From contig CM022678.1 in NCBI GenBank assembly GCA_012295275.1, forward strand, positions 4,918,277-4,965,776: DNA of 47,500 nt, read 5' to 3'. The position numbers and the translations under genes were made by a program. Source of the DNA: Chrysomallon squamiferum (Eukaryota > Mollusca > Gastropoda > Neomphalida > Peltospiridae). The stretch's first letter is position 1. Each line of letters opens with the position of its first letter. Of the stretch, positions 12,871 through 22,083 are shown piece after piece. Under the pieces are notes generated by a model. It did not search any database. It saw only the letters and a list, made by a program, of their open reading frames with translations, and had not been told where the DNA came from.

Positions 12871-13311
12871 ATAGATAACCTATAAATAGATCTTTTACAA
12901 CATGTTTGTTTTAGAATTCCTTTCATTGGGTGATGTTACAGGCTGTAAAACCAAATTCTGGTGAATCTTTATCTTGTCAGTCATTTAAGAAACAAAAATT
13001 AATACATCCAGTATTGTCTCTTTTAATTTATTTTTATCTTAACCATTTGAAGAATATGAACTACATTTAACAAATTTAATCTTACAACTTGAATAAAATT
13101 ATCAGTTTTTTGGTTTGTTTATTTATTTTTTTGTATCAGTGCCATAAGAAAGGAAAAAAAAACAAACACCTGAAGATCTAAACCTCTAATCTTGTGCGAT
13201 ATATAGTTATGCTTTTTATAAATTATGATTATATTTTAATTTCCAGTTACGAAAACAATTGCTCCTATGATGCAGAAGACAATGAAAATGATTCGAAAGA
13301 TAAGAAGATGA
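2988..13311 (+). CDS. ELOA: Elongin A (transcription elongation factor B polypeptide 3), 11 coding exons
   Basis: Joined exons are 2988-3056, 4142-4198, 5320-7482, 8179-8275, 9076-9158, 9514-9559, 10178-10275, 11464-11565, 11941-12022, 12327-12512 and 13247-13311, giving 1015 aa, longer than vertebrate Elongin A (about 770-800 aa). Residues 1-80 form the TFIIS N-terminal/LW domain, with LPIT at the end of exon 2 and L67..W71..L74. Residues 80-760 are a Ser/Lys/Asp-rich disordered linker with a conserved SFDDFLSYD at about 689. A BC-box, SLFDNCIYVL, begins at about 824, followed by the F-box-like core (GGIPFDILKPVLER), the LEDTDYLW...ESWRELYL segment, YVDTVAKPPREV and a basic tail. Known role: a nuclear factor that with Elongin B/C stimulates RNA polymerase II elongation and, with CUL5-RBX2, ubiquitinates stalled polymerase. 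The start ATG has a purine at -3 and G at +4. All introns are GT/AG; the only doubtful junction is exon 6. Confidence 0.95.
4142..4198 (+). CDS. ELOA: ELOA exon 2 (LW domain, LPIT motif)
   Basis: Nineteen codons lie between acceptor TTTGTCAG and donor GTAAAT, phase 0 on both sides. They read VMLVFNKLAMLPITIGLLQ, the LPIT-containing helix that precedes the E-T-G-x-G-K segment in all Elongin A proteins. Confidence 0.9.
5320..7482 (+). CDS. ELOA: ELOA exon 3 (rest of LW domain and Ser-rich linker)
   Basis: 721 codons after a poly-T/AG acceptor, phase 0 on both sides, donor GTAATT. It opens with ETGIGKVVNSFRKK and ELVSKWKSLV, the end of the TFIIS-N domain. An acidic stretch (about 5460-5570) follows, then about 550 residues dominated by Ser, Lys, His and Asp with repeated KSSSS/HSSG-like strings and a poly-Ser run from a TCA microsatellite (6292-6321). 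It ends with SDSEMDLF and SFDDFLSYD. The open frame continues 12 codons past the donor into intron 3, so the uninterrupted ORF overstates the exon. Confidence 0.93.
6292..6321 (+). repeat. (TCA)n coding microsatellite (poly-Ser)
   Basis: An in-frame trinucleotide run encodes about ten consecutive serines in the Elongin A linker. Length polymorphism would change only the serine count. Confidence 0.9.
8179..8275 (+). CDS. ELOA: ELOA exon 4
   Basis: 32 codons plus one base between acceptor TTTCCAG and donor GTGAAC. It encodes MKITENDILCYLPETQAHY and continues to NKL. The residual G joins AT of exon 5 to make Asp. Read-through would stop within nine codons, so the phase-1 donor is needed. Confidence 0.85.
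9076..9158 (+). CDS. ELOA: ELOA exon 5
   Basis: Acceptor TTTTTTTAG, donor GTGAGT. It encodes QDLDASLFRKKSKTRSQVYS and then GKAKFVQ, matching the conserved Elongin A stretch with QVYSG just before the BC-box. It ends in phase 0. Confidence 0.88.
9181..9430 (+). repeat. 27-28 bp minisatellite in ELOA intron 5
   Basis: About nine imperfect units of the form TTATTARTAYTGTATAATMTG plus a short T-rich spacer. Units ending in CTG and ATG partly alternate, suggesting a dimeric higher-order unit. Confidence 0.85.
9514..9559 (+). CDS. ELOA: ELOA exon 6 (BC-box); 5' boundary uncertain
   Basis: It encodes SLFDNCIYVLMDNID plus one base, donor GTGAGT. The S-L-x-x-x-C-x-x-x-L pattern is the Elongin B/C-binding BC-box. 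The best acceptor by eye is TTTTCAG at 9505, but starting at 9506 in phase 0 gives AAA TGA, a stop. An acceptor at AAG (9511-9513) keeps the whole gene in frame and loses only the Lys-Met-Lys expected from homologues. A missing A in the AAA run at 9506-9508 would restore KMK. The boundary given is the one that needs no sequence change. Confidence 0.7.
9950..10165 (+). repeat. TTA/TTG trinucleotide array in ELOA intron 6
   Basis: About 210 bases of ATT/GTT triplets run to within about 12 bases of the exon 7 acceptor and supply its pyrimidine-rich tract. The open frames on either strand are repeat artefacts. Confidence 0.9.
10178..10275 (+). CDS. ELOA: ELOA exon 7 (F-box-like core)
   Basis: Acceptor CTTACAG, donor GTGAGT. 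The split Ser is followed by IESVGGIPFDILKPVLERAT and PVQLFSLEDNNP, the F-box-like element directly after the BC-box that defines Elongin A. Confidence 0.92.
10676..10749 (+). repeat. (CTAT)n(AT)n in ELOA intron 7
   Basis: About twelve CTAT units pass directly into about fourteen AT units. Confidence 0.93.
11464..11565 (+). CDS. ELOA: ELOA exon 8
   Basis: 34 codons, phase 0 on both sides, donor GTAATA. It encodes HFLEDTDYLWQQHCKRDF and then ESWRELYL, the conserved D-x-LW...HC-RDF block of Elongin A. Confidence 0.93.
11605..11885 (+). repeat. GTA/GTG and AAT/ATG triplet arrays in ELOA intron 8
   Basis: An impure TAG/TGG block (11605-11690) and an AAT/ATG block (11785-11882) lie in intron 8. 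Confidence 0.9.
11941..12022 (+). CDS. ELOA: ELOA exon 9
   Basis: Acceptor TTTTTCAG, 27 codons plus one base, donor GTAAAA. It encodes RKFDEREAKFERLKGKMAAT, the charged helix after the F-box-like core. Confidence 0.88.
12063..12139 (+). repeat. (TG)n(AG)n in ELOA intron 9
   Basis: A short TG run is followed by about 35 AG units. Confidence 0.95.
12327..12512 (+). CDS. ELOA: ELOA exon 10
   Basis: Acceptor CCTCAG, donor GTATGG. It encodes KKVQLAYVDTVAKPPREV and RQQRMFGTA, the conserved VAKPPR-V...Q--FGT block, then a Ser/Pro-rich stretch. Confidence 0.92.
12819..12869 (+). repeat. (GT)n in ELOA intron 10
   Basis: A GT dinucleotide array of about 25 units. Confidence 0.95.
13247..13311 (+). 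CDS. ELOA: ELOA exon 11 (C-terminus and stop)
   Basis: Acceptor ATTTCCAG. After the split Val it encodes TKTIAPMMQKTMKMIRKIRR and stop TGA (13309-13311). The K-x-IAPMM-KT motif followed by a basic end is the Elongin A C-terminus. Confidence 0.92.
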
Positions 13312-13917
13312 AGATTTATTTTATTTATTAGGAGTTAGGGAATTTGAGTCACATGTTATTTTTTAACTACCTAGTCCTTGTAAAAGATCGTGTATATTTT
13401 AATGTATTTATAATGTCTTGAGCTGAGAACAACTCATAGCATCAGACATCAGTTATTAGATAGGGTTTTGAGATGGAATGTCTTTTGGAGTTTATATTTA
13501 TTATACAGATGTGTGTGTTGCAAATATTTGTTTTCTAATTATGAAACATAATTCTTTCTTGAATTATTTAATTATGTGAAAAAAAAAAATTTAATTTTGG
13601 TGCCTTTCTATCATTCTATTTTTCTCAGTGAACTGTATTTTCATTATAGTTGTTAAATCATTGAAAGGAAATTGTGCATTTATTCAAATTTTAACTTATT
13701 GTCTTTTTATGAAATGCATTGCTTTTAGAATAATTATGTTTGAAAAGGGGAGAAATGATAAAAGGACTCAAATTCATAATTTGTTTACTTGGTGGTACTA
13801 ACAATCATGTCATATTTAACTTTGAACTGTGAAGCTAAATTAATTTGTGAAAATATTCATATAAATTTTGTATCTACTATACTACTTAAACACACATTTT
13901 TATTACAACATTTTGTT

Positions 13918-13927
13918 AATAAATAAA
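13918..13927 (+). terminator. Candidate ELOA poly(A) signals
   Basis: Two overlapping AATAAA hexamers lie about 610 bases after the ELOA stop codon and are the first strong pair after it. Another AATAAA at 15018-15023 could serve a longer transcript. Confidence 0.55.
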
Positions 13928-14023
13928 GCATTGAAAAGTCATGATCAACTAAATTTGGATTGTACACATAAAAATATTTGTCAGCTTTTTAAAAAACATT
14001 TTGTTACCATGTTAACAGACAAA

Positions 14024-14462
14024 TGTTTATAACATATTGTCCAGGACAATGTTTAGATAATGTACTTCTCATTTAAGCAAATATATAATTGATATTACAG
14101 TGTTTATAACATATTGTCCAGGACAGTGTTTAGATATTGTCCAGGACAAGTGTATTAGATAATGTAACATTTTGTCCAGGACATTTAGATAATGTACTTC
14201 TCATTTAAGCAAATATATAATTGATATTACAGTGTTTATAACATATTGTCCAGGACAGTGTTTAGATAATGTACTTCTCATTTAAGCAAATATATAATTG
14301 ATATTACAGTGTTTATAACATATTGTCCAGGACAATGTTTAGATAATGTACTTCTCATTTAAGCAAATATATAATTGATATTACAGTGTTTATAACATAT
14401 TGTCCAGGACAATGTTTAGATAATGTACTTCTCATTTAAGCAAATATATAATTGATATTACA
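14024..14462 (+). repeat. 77-bp tandem satellite, about 5 copies
   Basis: Units start with TGTTTATAACATATTGTCC and contain CCAGGACA. Copies start at 14024, 14101, 14233, 14310 and 14387. The second is expanded to 132 bp by two extra inserted GTCCAGGACA-containing pieces. Copies 1, 3, 4 and 5 are nearly identical. A single diverged monomer occurs near 40190-40255. Confidence 0.93.
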
Positions 14463-15539
14463 CTTAATGCAATTAATAGTCAATATTAAACAGTTTTAAA
14501 ACCAAAGTTTTCACATAGCGTAGCAACAACTAGAATCAGTAACATTTTTATAAATTTATTTTTTTTTTTTACTTGAGGTGCATCTTTGATGGAATGAAAT
14601 AAAATATAGTTGGAATCTATTCTGCACACTTCAAGTTATTATTTATTTGGTTTTACTGTGCTGTTCAGTGTTAAATAATAATGACGTACAACAATAAAAA
14701 AAAAAAAGTATATATATATTGTAAAATTATTTTCTTGCAGTGTTGCCATGCATTTAATGATATCCTGTCTTCAGTGGTGAAGGGGTAATACAACTGCATT
14801 AAAATGTTTTACAACAAAATTATGTTATTGTTTTACTTTGCTATAAACAATGATAGGTCCAGAAGAACAATACAATATTAACTTTGATGCATAGATAACT
14901 TTATGTTACTGTTTATACATCCAAAGTAAACTATTAAGCTGATGATAATGAAATTGGTTGGAAATGTTTTCACGTGATCCTGTGATAGCTTGTCATGTAA
15001 GGTGTGCTTATGGAGGAAATAAAGTTGATAATGTAGTATTTATGAATCGTCTCCAGAGTGTGCATGCATATGTATGAGAATGATTTGTTTTAAAGACTAT
15101 GATTTGTTTTTACCCAGTAAACCAATCTGGATCATGACTAGTGGTAATTTATTGTAAATTACTTTTATTCCAGTTTTTGCTGTTAACTGTATATATATAA
15201 AGATCATACCAGATTAAATTGGTTACATGCCTAGAGTGATTTGTGTTATTTGTTTAACTCTGAAGACTTTCTTCATTTTACAAAACCAATGAGTTTAGTA
15301 TTGCCTGCAATTTTCTTTTTTTTTAATTTATCTTTTAATTTTTACTAATAGTTGCTGCTGTTATTATTATTACTACTACCACCGCCATTCCTACTGCTAC
15401 TGTTACTAGTACTACTATTACTTTCAGCACAAACACTACTATTGCTACTACAACTTCTACCAATATTATTACATCCATCACTACTACAACTTCTACTACT
15501 ATAATTATTACCGTTGCTAATAATTTTGAAACAATCATT

Positions 15540-15880
15540 TCTTTTATGTCTCTTGTCTAAGGAATTTCTGTTGTAATTTGTAATCACTTATCTTCAAAAG
15601 ATAATTAAATAATGTCTATGTTGTTTACTCGTTTTGTCAATTGTTAGAATTTAACATAAACGAGGATTAACTTTCAAAATTAGATCATGTAAAAATGTCA
15701 GCCGTCTGTTCTGTCTGCTGTCAGCTGGCTTTTCTACTGAATTATTCCATTTTACTTCAATGTTGAAACCACGATCTCATATTTGAATATTTGCAACAAA
15801 TCAAACAAGATGGAAATTGGCATGAATATTGAGAAATAACTGAAGTTCTCTTGACTACTATTGACATTACATTAACAACA
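15540..15880 (+). repeat. Duplicated block B, left copy
   Basis: The sequence around AATTGTTAGAATTTAACATA and AACGAGGATTAACT matches 39660-39945 in the same orientation with scattered substitutions and small indels. Confidence 0.85.
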
Positions 15881-16424
15881 TCCACAATAGTAGAAAAAAA
15901 ACTAATAATACCCTCCCTCCCCCCCCAAAAAAACAACATACAAAATAAATGGCCCTACTTTGTTTATAACACTTTCAAGAATAATTTTAGACTACAAATT
16001 TCATTGATTAGCGCCCGTGTGTTATTCTACTGTAATATCTGTAACAAAGATTAAGGTTTTGAGTATTCATTGGGTTGATCAAAAGTTTATCGTGTTCCTG
16101 CGATTTTGGACCATTTGTCATACGATCAAACAAATTTGGAAACCCAGAAGATGTTTGTGTCTAATCCATATATTGTCAGCTGATACTCGATCGTGTATTT
16201 CTGGTAACAACAAACCATAACAACACAAAACCCAAAACATTAATGAACAAACAAACAAACAAAATAAATAAACAAATTATGCTAAAACTACAAAAGGATA
16301 GGATACTTGAATCTTTGCTGCCCGGAGTCGCAGACTCTTTCTCTAATTACTGAAAGCTGTCATCCATTAAAACAGAAGAAGAAACAAGAACCAAACAAAA
16401 AACAAACAAACAACATCTATACTA

Positions 16425-16940
16425 ATAATTTTGTAATGAAAAGACGATAACTTTGTAGGGTTGTTGAGTCATCGTTTTTTAATAAACTCAGGCATTTTTA
16501 TCGATGTTTAGCAAAAATTGTTTGAAAACAATGAAACGGAAAAAACCTGGGAGGATCAGACATGAGTCGTAACTTTAGTGTCAATTAAAAAGCACGTATA
16601 ATACTAATAATTACCTATACGAAATGACGTCACTAAGAATGAACCTCGCATTGATGTTAATGTTTTATTTTATTTTGACAAAGGATGGGAACTCGCTGGA
16701 TGGATCAGACACGAGTAGTAATTTTATTTTATCATGGAGCCGGAACGTGAGTGTCAACTAAAAAAGACGCTTAATACAAATGAATTACTTGTACGAAATG
16801 ACGTCAGTCAAGATGAATCTCGAATTCATTTAATATTTTACTTTATTATAGCAAAAATTGCAAAATGCTGGAAGGATGAGACACGCGCAGTAATTTTGTC
16901 TCGGAACAGTAACTTGAATGTTGTACGATAAAGTAATTAA
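16425..16940 (+). repeat. TGACGTCA-containing repeat block, downstream of copy 1
   Basis: Tandem diverged units of about 180 bp share CTTGTACGAAATGACGTCA and GAGGATCAGACAYGAGTAGT. Perfect TGACGTCA palindromes lie at 16625-16632 and 16799-16806. Related blocks occur at 28110-28320, 31385-31800 and 41015-41300. Confidence 0.85.
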
Positions 16941-17892
16941 TTTAAAAAAGGGCTCTTTGGATATGTCTCTTATATGTTTTCGTTGAAGAGTAAATGTTGT
17001 TTTGAAATTAATGTCACAATACAAAATGATCAGTTATTGCTTCCTAAAAATATAATTATCTGCAGAGTTGAAAAAAAAAAAAAAAATAAAAATAAAAATA
17101 AAATAAAATTCTATAATGATAATAATAACCCAAATAAAATAAAATAAAATAAAATAAAATAAATAAGCTAGATAAAGTTCCATATTTTGCGTCATATTTA
17201 TCTCCTTTCTGATAAAATGTAAAAGAAAAATGCACGAGAGTGAAGACAAGCTGAATATTTGATTTTGTCTCTACAGACTGTATTAACGTCTTACAAAAAA
17301 TAAAATATATATCTATATATTATTTATACATGCATGCACCTCTGTCTCTATATGTGACTGCATGTATGTATGTGTGTATGTCTCTATGTATGTATATATG
17401 TATGCTTTAATTCTTATAATCCATAATTTGGATACGAAATTGGGGAACAGAACCATATTTTTCATTAATGTGATGTCGGAAGTATCCGAAATCAGTTGAA
17501 GGATGCTTGACACTGAAAACCTTGTGCTCTTCTATGTATATATATGATGTTTTGTTTTGTTTTCTTTCTTTATTTGCTTACTTTTTTTTACTAAAAGATA
17601 TAGCAAAGTCATGAAAATTAAGACGTGAAAACGTTAATTTTCATCTGTCTTTATGAAATTGTCCATACGTTTTCCATCATTGTAAATTAAAAGACGATTT
17701 TCTTTATTAATCAGTTTGAGATATCAATTTAAATGATTAAATTTTATCAGAAACCATTCCGATTTGCAAGTAAAAGAAAAAGGGAAGATCTTCAAGAGTA
17801 AACTTCTATTTTCGGAATCAGAAAACTATATATACATTACCTTCAGCAGTAACACTGAAACAGAAATATTCAAAAGGCAGAACATGTAACGT

Positions 17893-17894
<2 letters not shown>

Positions 17895-17934
<40 letters not shown>

Positions 17935-17935
17935 T

Positions 17936-17966
<31 letters not shown>

Positions 17967-17986
17967 AAGAAGAAGAAGAAGAAAAA
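17895..17986. repeat. (AAT)n(AAG)n microsatellite
   Basis: Adjacent AAT and AAG arrays lie just beyond the poly(A) signal of copy 1. Confidence 0.93.
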
Positions 17987-18048
17987 GGAAAAGGAGAACA
18001 ACAACAACATCAACAAAATCAACAATAACAACAACAACTTTAGTTTGC

Positions 18049-18054
18049 TTTATT
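18049..18054 (-). terminator. Poly(A) signal of copy 1
   Basis: AATAAA on the - strand, 36 bases after the stop codon. The surrounding CTTTAGTTTGCTTTATT on the + strand is conserved in copy 2. Confidence 0.75.
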
Positions 18055-18089
18055 GTTCTATGTGTGTATGTGTGAGTTAAGTTCAAAAG

Positions 18090-19642
18090 TTAATAGTTGA
18101 CAAACCATTTGATGGCATGTTTAACAGAAAAGTGACCGTCGTTTCTGCTTACTCCTATACCTCTCTGAGAGACGTCGACATCACCTTGTGTAGTGACGAT
18201 CATGTATTTCCAGAAGGCATCTTCCTTTATTTTGAACTCCTTTGATCCCACTTCTTCAGTACTGACACTCTGAAGTAACTCGGCAGAAACTTCTCCAGAA
18301 GGACCTAATTCCAGGTTACTAGTCTTAAAGACTGTCCACTCCTCTTTCTTACAATCATATGAGCTGTCTTGTTTTTCACCTGATCCGCCATGTCTGTGCC
18401 ACAGCCACCCACCATGTCCGCCCATTTCCCACCAGTCATCCTGTCTTTTCCTCAGTGTGTTTGAAGCTGGTTTGCTGGAATCAATCTGAAGAGCCACGCG
18501 TACCTCAGCACCATTTTCAACAGCGGTTCTCAACTCGGATTTCGATCCAGATACTACATCGCCGTTTTTGTTTGTTGACAAAACGTTTTTCCATGGTTTT
18601 GTGTCAACAAACCATTTAATGGTTTTCTTTTCCGTTTCTTCACCAACAGAAGTACCGTTAAATAACCAGTATTTAAGTGTCGCCACTGTTCCCGTCGTAT
18701 GCGCCATCTGCCAGAACCAAAATCCTCTCAATGTGCCATCGACTTCTTCACCATAGAGACGATTCAAAAGCTGAGCAGATATCTGTCCCGATTTTGTCCT
18801 CACGTTGTCTGCCTCAATCGAGAAGTTTCCCATAATTACCTTCACCCTGTGTCCAAGTTTAATGACAGAAATCAGTTCAGAAAGAGATCCGTCTACTCCA
18901 TCACCATTTTCATCATTCGTAAACACGTGTTTCCAGCAGGAGTCGGCGAACCATCTCCCATTCTGATCCAGATCGAATCGAGAAATGTACGTTTTTCCGG
19001 GATAATAAGAGTACTTCTGGGCTTTTCCGTTTGACAGTACGTCCATAAATTCCCAGCCAGGATACTGACCGATCATTACGTCCCAGACAAATTGTCCGAC
19101 CACGATCTCATCTTCGTTAACTTTTACATTTCGAAATGGTTCCGTGAAGAATTTGGCCCACGTTTCTTTAACGTCATGTCCAGATACGACTGATGAGATT
19201 AGCTCATCTAATGAGCCATTAGTTACTACCCCATGTTTATCGTGCTCAAGTACCATCGAAACGCACGATGACTTCTTAACAAACCACTGGATTCCCGCTG
19301 TATAATAACCGCGGCCTACTTCCGTGAAGTTGTTCACGTTGTACTTTATTTCCCATATACCTCCGTTTGAGGTCCATTTTAAGAGGCGGTGATACGGTTC
19401 TTCTTCAAAAGTTTTCCAGCTGGACTTACTTACGTATGACGTTGAAAGAAAAAAGGTTAGACTAGGTAAAGAATACATCATGTCAGTGTCACCAAGGAGG
19501 CCTTCTTCTCCTAATGATGGAATTAGATATCTGATAGGTTCTGCCCGTTTAACAACAGCCAAAAGTTCGTCGTAGCTGCCAGAAACGGCTTCTCCTTGAT
19601 CGTCGACTTCATAAACCTTACGCCATCGACTGTCGCAGAAAT
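18090..19642 (-). CDS. Copy 1 main exon (four modules)
   Basis: Acceptor CACCTTCCAG, first two bases AT complete the Asp codon, stop at 18090-18092. The reading frame is uninterrupted. Confidence 0.93.
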
Positions 19643-20417
19643 CTGGAAGGTGAAAATTCATGAGCTAACATAATAAAATAGGCGAAATTTAACGTACGGC
19701 AAAACAGCTTCAGATAAATCGAATCTTGGGCCAACAAATAATATAATAGAATTTTTTTATACTTAGAATTTATTATATTATTATTTTGTGGACTCTGTCT
19801 TCGCTAGTGACAAAGTAGGACAGTAAAACAATTATATTACAAACTAAGTGAATGCCGTATTTTTTGTCTTCATAATTTTAAGAATAAAAGCTGTATTTTT
19901 ATTATTATTATTATTTTCTTTTAATTAAATAATTAATTAATTGTTTTTTTCCTGACGGTAGAACATCCATAGCTAATTCTTCGGATCATCAAAGGTAGTT
20001 TAGTGGTTTACGAACTATGTGTATCGTTCAGTTTTTCATCAACATCAACGCTTTTTATGTCAGCAGAAAACGCCATTAGCTATAACTGTTGCACATTTAG
20101 ATATATGACACTATGTAACATTACCGTTTAAATGTAGGAAATATAATAATCAAAATGTAAAGAAATCCTTTTTACGTTTATACTTTTTCATTTTTTTCTT
20201 TCAAAGGATCACCGTATGATTGAAACAGGAGACTAATCTGTAGGATAGTTTTATATATGTCAGTTAAACAATACGAAAATAAAAGTATCGTAAATATTAA
20301 AGTGAGAAAGTAAAATATAAAGATATTCTTACCACATTGCTCTGCAATTGCTGTCGTGGTTGTGAGTATAAGCAGGAGAAGTTTTGCTAAGTGTGGTAGA
20401 CTTGAATTAGGCTTCAT
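18090..20417 (-). CDS. Secreted four-module protein, copy 1 (545 aa)
   Basis: The exons join 20417-20333 to 19642-18090. Exon 1 encodes a signal peptide (hydrophobic core LLLLILTTTTAIA, probable cut after Ala25). A phase-1 intron forms Asp29, and the mature chain begins EQCDFCDSRW. Four tandem modules follow at about residues 35-150, 155-262, 265-374 and 379-542, each with W/C..V....NGD.V.GS..EL...V..G..V+V near its start and I.WFV at its end. A Gly/Trp/His linker (about 416-462) after LRKR interrupts module 4. N-glycosylation sequons occur near 133, 170, 301 and 357. There is no membrane segment after the signal peptide. Function is unknown; it is probably extracellular. The in-frame ATG at 19661 lies inside the intron and is not taken as the start. 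I do not recognise a named domain. Confidence 0.88.
20333..20417 (-). CDS. Copy 1 signal-peptide exon
   Basis: 28 codons plus one base, donor GTAAGA. The coding part starts 12 bases after a conserved ATTTTAG acceptor (exon start about 20429). Confidence 0.88.
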
Positions 20418-20446
20418 AATGAACTCAGTCTAAAATAGATTACTAT

Positions 20447-20516
20447 TACTATAATAATAATAATAACAATAATAATAATAATAATAACAATAACAATAAT
20501 AATAATAATAATAATA

Positions 20517-20550
<34 letters not shown>

Positions 20551-20556
20551 TATTAT
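20447..20556. repeat. AAT/AAC triplet array in copy 1 UTR intron
   Basis: An array of AAT units with AAC variants passing into ATT units. It also explains the poly-Ile open frame here. Confidence 0.92.
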
Positions 20557-21041
20557 TAAATTTAAAAAAAGTGGAAAAAAAAGAATACAAGCAAGAATTC
20601 AAATATAATATAAATTAAAATAATGTAATATACAAAGGTAATACCCATGCACGAGTGTAATACTATGTTATATATGTTTTTAATATTATTTCTTTCATCT
20701 ATCTGTCTATCTATTTATCTATCTATCTATACATATTATTTATTTATGTTTTGTGTTTTATTTTATTTATTGTATAAGAAGTCATAAGTAATCTTAACAA
20801 TAATAAAACAAAAATATATATACGTGGAGTTGTAAAATATTACATTTAAATACAGGCTTTTCGTGCTTTCAGCGTTATTTGACAGTGCTGCCTGATTAAT
20901 TGATAAAAATTCTATGTGTTATTTGAAATCATAGTTTTATGATAGGGACTATAATTTAAATGAACAGTCACATTAAAGTGAAACACACACACACGCAAGC
21001 ACGGACAGACATATTTTTAACTGTCTATATGTATCTATGTA

Positions 21042-21391
21042 TTGATGGCGGTAACTACACTGAGACAAAATGAGGCAGATGCCTCATGCCGAGATTGACG
21101 ATTTTATATTTATTTATTTTATTCTGTATTCGAACATTTTATTTAAAAAAAAATATATATATATATTTATATAAATCTGTATTGAATTAATACCGTTTAT
21201 GTTTACGGTTACCATCTGAAGTCTACCGACATCGTTGCATGAAAGACATTATTGACATCGGACAAGACATCGAACACCTGATGCAATGTATGTGGTAATT
21301 TGACCACTCATTTAATTGTTTTTGCCCCGCTCCGCTCGGCGATTAAATATTTTTTGCCTTATTTCAAAAACAGTCTAGTTACGGCCATGGC
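21042..21391. mobile_element. Unclassified MITE with about 31-bp terminal inverted repeats
   Basis: The left end reads GGCGGTAACTACACTG and the right end, reverse-complemented, GGCCGTAACTAGACTG. The similarity extends inward to TGCCTYATTT, about 31 positions with a few mismatches. A perfect 8-bp palindrome ATGAGGCA/TGCCTCAT lies near the left end. There is no coding capacity. It sits in the copy 1 UTR intron, which is about 1.3 kb longer than that of copy 2. Superfamily and target duplication could not be decided. Confidence 0.6.
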
Positions 21392-22019
21392 ATTTTCATC
21401 GATGTGTCTTAATAATAATAATAACAATATAAGTAATAAAATATCACATATATAGCAAATAGATGCATACAATTTGGTATTCATTATTGAAAATTAAATT
21501 TTTCTTTTTTTTCAGCTTTTTTATTGTCTATTTCCAAAAAAACCCCAACAACAAACAAAGAAACAAAAAAAAAAAGGTTTTCCTACAGCTATTTCTTTGC
21601 AGTTTTACAAAGCTGTTATAATTTTCATACAGTAATATGGACACACAGACAATAATTAAAATCTTTTTTTCTGGTTATATTTGTGATAACTTCGAGGCAT
21701 TTTGACGATTTGAAAAAGGCCATCAAACATTTTAATAACCAAAATGCTAACTGCATCTTTTCGTCATGTTGGTATTCAAATAACATTAAAGTAATTAAGT
21801 AAAATAAATGAAAGGTTATTAATCTGTCTTACTATTTCTTTATCTATAATCAGAAGGAAATCTTCACAAAAAAAAAAAAAAAAAAAAAAAAAAAACATAA
21901 AAAAAATGAAAGAAAGAAAAAAAGAAAGAAGAAAGAAATGAAGAAAGGAACCAGCAAGAAAAGTTTCAATAAATACTTTGAGTTCTGAGCAATGTTGAAG
22001 ATATATGAATTGGACTTAC

Positions 22020-22060
22020 CCGTGACTAGCTCACTATCTCTGCAATTCTCTTCAAATGTG
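22020..22060 (-). other. Copy 1 non-coding first exon (approximate 5' end)
   Basis: A conserved stretch ends in a GTAAGT donor (22019-22014) and has no ATG. The equivalent sequence precedes copies 2 and 3. It splices to about 20429 across 1.6 kb. The 5' end is set only by assuming about 30 bases from the TATA-like box. Confidence 0.65.
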
Positions 22061-22083
22061 AAAAGTTCACTGACTGCCTTAAA

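Larger units (their letters stand above)
14463..17890. other. Gene-free interval between ELOA and the secreted-protein cluster
   Basis: I see no credible exon. The interval contains block A (14463-14640, repeated near 40255-40400), TAC/TTA triplets (15355-15520), block B (15540-15880, repeated near 39660-39945), a possible mariner-like terminus near 16066, the TGACGTCA repeat block (16425-16940) and sequence shared with the downstream flank of copy 2 (16940-17520). Confidence 0.6.

Noticed and set aside
14024-14462. CRISPR-like array
   Set aside because: The 77-bp units are contiguous without unique spacers and the host is a eukaryote; it is a satellite.
15335-15587. Val- and Asn/Ser-rich frames near 15.4 kb
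   Set aside because: They translate TAC/ATT triplet repeats and have no unique sequence.
16060-16100. Mariner-like terminus (ATTGGGTTGATCAAAAGTTT)
   Set aside because: It resembles mariner ends, but no partner inverted repeat, TA duplication or transposase relic was found nearby.
18090-19661. Intronless gene starting [10 protein letters not shown] (same in copies 2 and 3)
   Set aside because: CACCTTCCAG just after that ATG is a good acceptor in the right phase for the upstream signal-peptide exon, conserved in all three copies.
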